This document shows positions 55,590 to 64,000 of a stretch of 64,000 nt of DNA, one piece after another. Source of the stretch: Breviolum minutum Mf 1.05b.01 (taxonomy: Eukaryota > Sar > Dinophyceae > Suessiales > Symbiodiniaceae); the NCBI GenBank assembly GCA_000507305.1, contig DF240794.1, positions 1 through 64,000 on the forward strand, read 5' to 3'. Both the position numbers and the translations under genes were made by a program. Numbering within the stretch: the first letter of the stretch is position 1; each line of letters begins with the position of its first letter. The notes under the pieces were generated by a model. The model was not told the origin of the DNA. It did no database searches and was given only the letters and a program-made list of their open reading frames with translations.

Positions 55590-55658
55590 TGTCGTCGTCG
55601 TCGTCGTCGTCGTCGTCGTGGTGGTGGTGGTGGTGGTGGTTGTTGTTGTTGTTGTTGC
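55590..55658 (+). repeat. Compound microsatellite (GTC)n-(GTG)n-(TTG)n
   Basis: Three successive trinucleotide blocks differing by one base each. Ser/Trp/Leu runs in the overlapping open frame are repeat artefacts. Confidence 0.9.
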
Positions 55659-57065
55659 CGTGGCTGGCCGCATTTCTTGTTGGTTATTGGCCATTTTTTT
55701 TCGAAAAACTGAGGCAAAACTACATGGCTTTGGAACTTGGGATCGCGGTTACAAACACCAGCAACAAGATTCCTGACTGCAGCCGCCAGACCATTTCACC
55801 AACTCAACATGGGAATTGGTTACATAGATTCTTTCACTCTTGAAATAGGCTTGTAATCTACTTGAAGCACTTAGATTCTATAGATCTATCAAATGATTTC
55901 AGTCATATCTGAGTTTAATCTTTAGATTCCATGGCGCTCGTGGATGCGGAGCCTTTTTTTTTGCTAGGATCCTACGTCAACAGGGCGGCCCGTTCGATTT
56001 AAAGGCTTCGCAGGTGTGGCTTGGTGTGGTGGAAATTCAATGAGATTACCATGGTTACAATGGCATAACGGACCCTAATATGGTGGTTTAGAGTTTAGAT
56101 GAGTTTAGAGTCTTAGAATAAAACACATGCCATACATGCATGTGGCGGCTGGGTAGATGAGTGCAGAAGAAATCGAATGAATAGGCATCTTGCACAGGTT
56201 CAAAAACAAACCAGACACTCTCTCTTGTGGTTGGGATGTGTGCATACCTCCAGAAGGATGCGAAATCCGATTTCCTTCGGGACAGAGTCAGAATTTAACA
56301 AACAACATTCCTAAACTCGCGATGCACATCAACATACTGTTCATAGTCAAAATCTGTGTAACCATCTGGGATCATTAAAAACATATGTAAAAACATTTGC
56401 ATAACATTTCAATCAATCCCACTCAGATATCATGGTATGTATTGATTTATGTTTACAAATATTTACAAATACGGGATATATGACATTTACCAAATATGAT
56501 ATCAATCAAAAACACGTGTCGATATGTTTGAATTTTCCGGTCCAGGTGCATCCTGAAGTTGAATCACCGGAAAGGCCCAAATCTGCATGACGGCGCGCCG
56601 TCGTTTTTTTTTTTGGGGTGAAAAGCGTGGGTGAAGCAGGAACCAGACTGGAGATTCGCCACGAGATCTTCTTGAGTATTTTTTTCTTGCGAAATTTGGT
56701 GAAAATAGGTTGGTCTACTTGAGGGTTTCAGCAATTCAAGATATTCAGGACACGAAGAAGTGGGAACGTATACGTTTGGATCAGTTTGCAATATTTTGAA
56801 TCTATGGCAGCATAATTTGTCACTGCTTCATGAAACAGCTGAAAAATCAGTTGTTTGGGATTCCTTGCCAGATTGTGCCATGGTGAACGCTTCTCCCAAA
56901 CCAGAGATCTAGGTATCTCCAAAGAATAAAGTTGAAGGATGTTTGAAGGTTTCCACATGATGCTTCAAAGTGTGAGCTTAGGATAACACAAAACTTGGGA
57001 GTTTTGTTTTGGAGCCATACAATGAGCTGCCACAGGCTATCTGAACCGCTGCTTGGCGACTCCAG

Positions 57066-57159
57066 TCCTGACTGACCATTCGGGCGATGCGGCGAATGCC
57101 GACCAGCACGAAACAGATGTGGCCGTCATGGATGAGGATATGAGTCTTGAAGAGTATGG
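57066..57159 (+). CDS. Exon-like island, acidic unknown protein
   Basis: Bounded by CTCCAG and a strong GTGAGT donor. Reads LTDHSGDAANADQHETDVAV then MDEDMSLEEYG. Very acidic, likely a disordered linker. Confidence 0.48.
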
Positions 57160-57581
57160 GTGAGTATTCGAATGTATTCGATGTTTCTCAGCATAAGTAT
57201 CTTTGATAATGCTTGATAAGCACAGTAGAATTGCAGGCTATTAGTTTCTAGGCTCCAGACAAAAATGTACCTTTTTCTGTTGGTACCACAATAGTGGTGA
57301 TTCCCCATGCTGTTTCTACTCTTTATGGGTACAGTATGGCATTTGTCACTTGGGCATACTTTGAGGCTCTCGGACGCTTCAAGGTCAACCTACTTGGTGC
57401 CTCAAATGGGATCTTGAAGGATCGTGCAACAGGATATCTGCTGGCCTAATGTGCCAATGTCATCTACGAATTTGCTCAGAATTTGAAATACCTTGCTCCA
57501 GATAGTCCAGGACAACAATGCTCATCTAGGGGCCAATCATCAGAAATATTTCCACATCGGTACTTTGCGCCATGGCCTTAG

Positions 57582-57726
57582 CAGCTCTGGCGTCGTCGGA
57601 GCATTGCTGTGCAATTTGCGCCCGGAAACCCAGAGCGGTCAAGTCAAGCCGCCGAGGGCGAAAGTTCGCCGAACAGTTTGGCCCTCGCGGACATAGTTTC
57701 GATTGCAAAAAGATATATACTTGTAG
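57582..57726 (+). CDS. GC-rich coding-like island, frame ambiguous
   Basis: One + strand frame reads ALASSEHCCAICARKPRAVK then SSRRGRKFAEQFGPRGHSFD, with closely spaced Cys residues. A second + frame and one - frame are also open over 57530-57700, so the coding frame is undecided. Confidence 0.35.
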
Positions 57727-57892
57727 GTGACAACGAACAATTTCGTCGAATTCATAAGTTTTCAGGATTTCACTGGTGAAATATGAAGTTTGAAAAAAAC
57801 TGGATACAATACTACTGTTTTTTCCATGTTTTTTCTGCCGTAATTATTTTTTTCACCTGATCTCTGTTTGGATACCCGTGCCTTTTTCCGAG

Positions 57893-57938
57893 GCACTGCG
57901 GTTGAAGGAATGTCGCGACATGGCGCCACAGCCTAAGG
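57893..57938 (+). CDS. 46-nt exon-like island
   Basis: Bounded by CCGAG and GTGAGG. Reads ALRLKECRDMAPQPK plus one base. A reading at 58324 (ELSADIATTGSEF) could follow but does not match in phase. Confidence 0.38.
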
Positions 57939-58001
57939 GTGAGGAAACGTAGCTGATGATCCATGATTCATAGATTGGAAGTAAATAAACGTCATCATTA
58001 T

Positions 58002-58099
58002 CTAGGTGGTGGTTTCAAATATTTTCTATTTTCACCCCTACCTGGAGAAATGATCCAATTTGACTAATATTTTTCAAATGGGTTGAAACCACCAGCTAG
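58002..58099 (+). mobile_element. MITE family A, copy 2
   Basis: Ends CTAGGTGGTGGTTTCAA and TTGAAACCACCAGCTAG form 17-bp inverted repeats with one mismatch. The interior is close to the copy at 43165-43254 in the same orientation. The outer CTAG on both sides could be part of the repeat or a target duplication. Confidence 0.78.
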
Positions 58100-58591
58100 T
58101 TTCATATGTTTTTTCATTTTTTACATTCCATACATGTTGCATCTACGGTACCATTACATGATGCTTATAAAATGTGTATCCTTGTACATGTGGATGTATG
58201 TGAGAAATAAGTTGGAATGTATATGTATTGGGAAGACTGTGACATCATATGATATTTTGTGATATCATATCCATCAGATCCAAAATTTGCTCTTTTGATA
58301 TCAGCCCTAAACCCTAAGCCAAGGAGTTATCGGCAGACATCGCCACGACAGGGTCGGAATTCATCGCGTGATTGTGTTGACTTGGCATTTCTGCGTGTTT
58401 GGTTTTATCTATTGACATAGACATAAGGACATAATGTGCAACATAAACAGTATAGTCTGAGTCTAGTGATGCCTAGTGTATATACCTGAATTGGAAACAT
58501 AAGCAGGCACTCTTGTGAAATTTAAGCAGTTTGATAACCTGCATACATTCCCTCGTAGTGTTGCTATCCTGGTGCGCCTGAGAAGTGTTTC

Positions 58592-58617
58592 CAACACACA
58601 CACACACACACACACAC
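58592..58617 (+). repeat. Dinucleotide repeat (CA)n
   Basis: About 12 CA units. Shorter CA, TA and CT tracts also occur at about 7921-7940, 30222-30300, 33822-33862, 35280-35310 and 39640-39690. Confidence 0.9.
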
Positions 58618-61600
58618 CCACGAGTCGATTTTCGTGAGAAATTTTGTTCAAGGGAGTCTCCACATCGACTTAAGGTCTGAAAGGCGTCTAGTTGACATCT
58701 GTTGAAACTTATTTCGGATCTAACCGATGTCTAAAATCTAAAATAGCCAATTTCTCACGACCGGCAAACCTGCGAGGCGCTTCTGAGTGCCCCTGCGGCC
58801 TGTGTTTAGGGCTGCTGAACAGTTGGCAGGTGAGGGCCAGCTGGAGGGTATCTAAAGTGCTTTTGGAGGAGTTTCGGGACCATTGAAGTTAGGGAATCAA
58901 CAGCCTTGCAGCAAGTACAGTCTATAGCTACTAGTTTAATGTGACCCTGTTCATTCGGAGGAGATTGAGCACATGGAAAGGGTAGGAGAAACAGAAATGG
59001 TAGAAGACATCAATGAACAAAAGCAGCTTCTGCTGTGACATGTAGATTTCATTGTAGACTGCTTAAGGCTTAAGCTCTGAAATTTCTTGGAAGCGAGTCA
59101 ACTAGTCTTGTTAGACACCAGGCAACAGAAGGCCCTTGTTGTTTTTGGGCAAAATCATGGCACCTTTTATCACAAGTGGTTGCAAGGTATTGACTGTGGA
59201 CCCGTCCCCTTATCGAAGTTGACTCTGCCGATCATGTTGACTCTGCCGCAGGAACCCCTTGATGCCCTTCTTTCAGAGGTGCCAACGGATCATGCCAGCT
59301 GCTGGAAGAAGCCTGATGACAAATCCAACCATGTCCTTGCCACAGGAGCCGAAATTGGAAGGACATTATCAGTGCTGGCTCCCGGTGAAACCACTTATCC
59401 TGAAAAGGATTAATTGACTTTAAGGATCTCAAAGATTTCCAGGTGGATCTATCCTTTCTAACAAAAAGAAGCTGATGAGTTCAAAGAAACTGAGATTGGT
59501 GGTGAATTTGGACTTGGGTAGGCTTGATGGATTGAAGGTTCCTGGAGAAAAGTGAATGATTCAGATTTGGATGCCTTTGGTAAGCTACGAATCCGTTTTT
59601 GAGCGCATGTGTCTTATAAGGGAACTTGAGACATGGGTCGTCGCACTAGTGGCGTTAGACAGTTTGATTGGACATGGATCCACAAAAGCTGAGTTGCCAA
59701 GGTTGAGTTTCGACCTGCCTGTGGCAGTGGTACTGCGAGAGTCCCTCGGCAGATCTTTTAGCCAAGGTTCCTCCACTGGGCACGGCTTAGATGGCAACGT
59801 GGAAAAAAACATACAGTGGAGAAACAATCAGAGCCGTCAAGTCCAGAGGCAGATCAACGTAGTTGTGGGGCTTTTGAGATAGCTTTTGGTTTTGGATATT
59901 TCAACCTTGCACTAAATTCGAAATGCAAACCTTATGCCTTTGGTTTCGGTAGGACAAGAAAAAATAGTAGCCACTTCAACAATGAACTTTCGGACAGTTT
60001 CCTGTTGCTTCACCAAACCTCAGTGTTTTTCGCTATTTTGCGACTTAGATGACCAGGCAGATCCTGTTATCTATGGCAAGAGAGGCACAGGCTGGAGCGG
60101 TTTTGATTTTGCGAAATGTCATGCAGTTGACCTCCTGGAAAATGATGGAAAATGATGGAAATTAATTTATGTTTGACAATTTTTAAGGAGATGTGGCTTC
60201 GACATGTAGGCGGAGAGATTTGATTTTGGAAAATTGGAAACCTAGAATGACTTTCCTTCATGAGGTACATTGTGCTTGTGATTCACCATGTTTCTGGAAG
60301 CATTATTCGTATTTTCCACTATTTTCCATCTTAAAAACCCCATGTTTGGTGGTACTGCCATAGCTGTCAGCCTGTACTGTATGTGGAGACAGGAAGCCAT
60401 CTTGGAGATAAAGGACCTCTCAAGTTGAGGATGGTTGTCGCTTTGAGGTATAATGAGGTATAGGAATCAGCGACTGACATTCAAAATGACACATCCATTT
60501 GACATGGGAAATTTTTTAATGTTTTAAAACACATATACGTACTACAATCTATAGGTAATGGAATATCAATATTTATCCCACATTAGTGAGGGGGTGATGA
60601 TGACGATGACTATGACTCTGACAATGACATACTATGGCGTCATTACGATGTTGGCGACGATGGGGTCCAGAATTGCTGATGTTTCTCGGTTTCTGTCGGC
60701 CGTCAAGCTGCAGGAGCTGTTGCAATTGTTGCTGCAAGAAAAACTCGGTGGAATCCTTAAGTTGAGGATTTAGGGCAAAAATGAGCATCAACCTTGTGAC
60801 ACTTCATACAGAAACTGCAGGATGTGGGAGAAGATGCTACTTAGATATCCAAGTTTGGGAACAAGCGGTAAAGGAGGCACACTGTCTAGATGATATTCCA
60901 TGTTTATTGCCATTCATTCAGTGTTGCCACTCGTGTTGGACCGCAAAGAACTAAATACACAGTTTGAATGTAAGTTGATATGTCATGTGTTTGGGGTCTT
61001 AGGAAATCTTCATGGTTTGAAGGACAGCTTACTTGATCTCATTTTTGGGCAGGTTCCTTGGGCTTCCTTCCTTGGCAGGAGGCTGATGTGGTAGATTGTC
61101 CCAACCCACCCCCAACCCATCTCACCTTGGCATCATTTTCACCGGGAAAGCTGTCATTTTCAGAATTTGTCACCAGGCCATAAAGGGGGAAATTGATTTA
61201 GGATTGTTTTGTGGACCCGGCTTTCAAAAGGTCAAACCCATGTTCTGCTGAACAACAGTCTTGAAAATTGCATCAGGAAAGTTTCCGGAAAGTCTTTGAG
61301 TATCATACCGAGTCATACCTTTTGGAATTTCTCGGAAGGCAAGCGAGACAGTCTTCTTCACCATCCATGCCACAGGTGGGTACTGTACAACCGCAAACAG
61401 CCAAGACCTGTTTCCCTGTCAGCCCCTGAAGACAGAGAAGTTCCATGTTGATTCGTATACCTTTATATATATAAAATCCACCGTTGGACCGTCATTTTGT
61501 CGGAGGTCAATACTCTGGTAATGCCAACGAGGCTTTGCGGCACCTCAGCTAATTGTGAAGCTGGAAAGGTTTGATGAGACTTTCCAGGCTGCAACAGATT

Positions 61601-62110
61601 CCTCCAATGTTTGGAGTAGTGGATTAATAGACTGACATTTGAGAATACTGTATATCTGAGGATATGGTAAGGATGACTTGGCTGATACAAACTTTGCTCA
61701 GGTCCTTGCAGAATTCCAATGGTTCGAGGTAAAAAGGGCCAGTGGAGATTTCGATTTGATGTTACCAGTGAGTGCTGTTTCGTACTTTGGAATTCCATAC
61801 TGTTTCATGCTGTTTCATTTTCAGCACATCCTTGCAGCAGATGAAACGAAATCTTCCGACTTTGCAACTATTTGATTTGAGTGAACAACATTTGCACTTC
61901 ACTACTCTTACATTCTTAAATCACATTTGTCTCATGGTGCAACAATCCAAGACCACAATCATCCACACCTGGGAATGGTGGCAGGAGCGGCTATAGGCCA
62001 TCCAAAAAGCGACGACGTGAGGAGGGGTGGGAACTCCAAAAAACCGATGGATGATGATTGATGTAATCTCGAAAAAGCACACCTGATGTCATAGGATACA
62101 ATATGGATGT

Positions 62111-62194
62111 TTCCGAAAATAGTGGTACCCCTAAATCATCCATTTTAATGGCGTTACTAGGGTTTTCCATTATGGGGTACCACTATTTTTGGAA
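62111..62194. mobile_element. MITE family B, copy 3 (opposite orientation to copy 2)
   Basis: Ends TTCCGAAAATAGTGGTACC and the reverse complement of GGTACCACTATTTTTGGAA form 21-bp inverted repeats with one mismatch. The interior AAATCATCCATTTTAATG is the reverse complement of that in 47909-48023. Confidence 0.75.
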
Positions 62195-62264
62195 TTTTGT
62201 TCTTTTTTGGGGAAGTGTTTTGTTTCATCATTGATTGCTTCTTAAACATGTTCGCGTTTGGTAG

Positions 62265-62342
62265 GAGCCACCGCCGGCAGCCTTGACTGGATCCGCTGTG
62301 ATGAAGGCGGGCATGGGGTCCGTTGACCTCCTGTTTGACATG
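62265..62342 (+). CDS. 78-nt exon-like island
   Basis: Bounded by GGTAG and GTGAAT, exactly 26 codons: EPPPAALTGSAVMKAGMGSV then DLLFDM. Located 70 bp after a family B MITE. No family recognised. Confidence 0.45.
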
Positions 62343-62611
62343 GTGAATATTCATAAAGAAGTATCCCACAAATGGAAGGGGTTACAATCATCACAATGGG
62401 TGTAGGATTTGGCCCATCAAACGGACATGTTGATGTAAAAAATGCATTATTTTTTTCATTTTGTTCATGTTTCTGATACACATTTTGTATGTTGAGGAAA
62501 GATTTGAACCTCTTCTACAAGTGACAAGTGGTTTCAAGCTGCTTGACAAAGTCTGTGCTGCAGTGCTGCGATTGGAGTCCTACCATATCGGTATCGTGCT
62601 GCTTTTTCCAG

Positions 62612-62689
62612 GCCTTGAATGACTTGAACAACGAGGATCTTAAAGCCAAACTGGGCCTGGAAGATTTGAGTGAAGGCTGGGAGTGTAAC
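62612..62689 (+). CDS. Exon-like island, unknown protein
   Basis: After TTCCAG the codons read ALNDLNNEDLKAKLGLEDLS then EGWECN. The frame stays open to about 62822, so the 3' border is not certain; a second frame opens at 62700. No family recognised. Confidence 0.45.
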
Positions 62690-63560
62690 GTTGTGGTGGA
62701 TCCGTGGATGCCCGAAAAATCCTCACCGAATCCCTTGTGGCCAGGTCTTCAGCGTGTGAATGGCTCATCCTGGCTACAACTACAGATTCGTCGAGCCATT
62801 TCCTTAGTGAACCTGTTTTTTTAGCCGTTGCCCAGCAGACTGATTTACGCGGAAACTTTCAGGATCTTCCAACTGTAATGATTAATTTTGCACATGGTAA
62901 GGACAAGAGATCCACCCTGTTCAATCCATTTGAGATGTTGAGAAACATGCTTGTTATTAGTTGATGAATGTTTTTGATTTGTTTTGAACACTTTGAAAGA
63001 GTTTTGCCTTTTGCCCTTTGTCCATCTGAGCCGCCATGACCGAGGAAGGCTTCTTCATCCGCGGGCGGTATTTGAAACTCTCTCGGAGGCGCAGCCCCTT
63101 AGGTGTGCTGCATTCGAATCCCTGGTCCCTGCTTCGGAATGGTTGTATATGGTTGTGGGAATCATCCCGACATCACTAATCATTGAGCTGTTTCCGCGAT
63201 GAGATGCGAATCCCTTGCATTGGGATTCTGGGATCGACCCACCTGTTTTGGCCAACAGATGTTAGTGGCAGGTTGCCTCAATCACCTTGGGTCATCGAAG
63301 GGGAACGCAAGGGAGATGGTTCAGTAGAGGCGCAGGGCCGCAGGGCCGCAGGGCCTTGTTTTTTTGCGGAGAACCTGTATACGGATTTGAGGCAGTGGCT
63401 CCACTGCAAGACCGACATCAGTTTTGTGATATCATATTAGCTGTTGCAGGGCATGAGACTCACTTCAAATCATATCAGTCAGAAAATATCAGAAATAGGG
63501 AGTCCCGTAGAGGTTTCGTGTTTCGCCCCCACGATAACTGGAGTCACTTCCATCGACTAG

Positions 63561-63602
63561 GAGGACATCGCTACACCGGTGGCTCAGCACTTTGGAGCAG
63601 AG
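63561..63602 (+). CDS. 42-nt exon-like island
   Basis: Bounded by GACTAG and GTGACG, 14 codons: EDIATPVAQHFGAE. No family recognised. Confidence 0.36.
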
Positions 63603-64000
63603 GTGACGACAGGGCCAAAAAAGCATGAACAACTCCAGCCATTTTTATAGGTTGTAAATGCTGCTACTGTACAGTTTCTAAATTACAAACATGTTGGAGG
63701 CACAGGCCAATGAAGCAGATGATTCTGCATAGTCTCTAAGATTCTTGGACTTAACCCAGAAAAGGACAACTTTTGAGGTTGAGATCTGACTATTCGCAAG
63801 GTGGGGCCTTGATGAGTTGTGATAAATCCTCATAGCATGAAAGAAGCTTGCCTTTGCTGTCACACAAGGAATCGATGACTGTTCTTCCAAGTAGCCACAG
63901 ATCCAATCTTGATGAATTTTGATCAATTTTGTATAGTGCCTAGTGAATCACCAGGTGCGTTTCCATGCTGAGGGCAGAGAGGACTCTGGGAGACGCGAGA

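Noticed and set aside
1..64000. tRNA, rRNA or CRISPR features
   Set aside because: No tRNA-like box A/box B pair with a foldable cloverleaf, no rRNA segment and no regularly spaced repeat-spacer array were seen.

Overview
The window reads as nuclear DNA of a dinoflagellate, probably a Symbiodiniaceae-like alga. Coding sequence is cut into very short exons, nearly all on the + strand. Introns end in AG, mostly followed by G, and start with GT, GC or GA. Microsatellites and small inverted-repeat elements lie in the introns, and a tyrosine-recombinase retrotransposon of a kind typical of dinoflagellate genomes sits at the left edge. Assignment to dinoflagellates is inference; no taxonomic marker such as a spliced-leader relict was found.

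Region 1 (1-7181): a YR (DIRS/PAT/Ngaro-like) retrotransposon running off the left edge. In order it has an upstream ORF, a Gag-like ORF, reverse transcriptase, RNase H, a methyltransferase-like domain, a 2A-type ribosome-skipping motif and a tyrosine recombinase. It closes with two 167-bp direct repeats separated by 67 bp. This copy carries a -1 frame break and an Arg-to-His change in the recombinase.

Region 2 (about 7.66-21.48 kb): a kinesin-14-type gene with a coiled-coil stalk exon, a motor domain spread over at least 17 small exons (one of 18 nt), and a short C-terminal tail with a stop codon. The 6,002-nt intron inside its motor domain holds what looks like a second complete 3' gene end on the same strand (15.04-19.93 kb). 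That gene encodes three copies of a small beta-rich repeat resembling an SH3/KOW barrel.

Region 3 (about 27.63-35.60 kb): a gene whose exons join in phase into a DEDDy 3'-5' exonuclease (WRN/EXD2 type). It appears to continue into U1/matrin-type zinc fingers, a WW domain and an acidic C-terminus with a stop codon. The zinc finger plus WW combination recalls spliceosomal proteins; the exonuclease fusion is unusual.

Region 4 (about 35.6-64 kb): many exon-like islands with good splice borders and biased codon use, mostly + strand, with one short - strand gene end near 42.2-42.9 kb. No protein family was recognised here, and gene boundaries cannot be set from sequence alone. Two families of small inverted-repeat elements (two and three copies) are scattered through the window.
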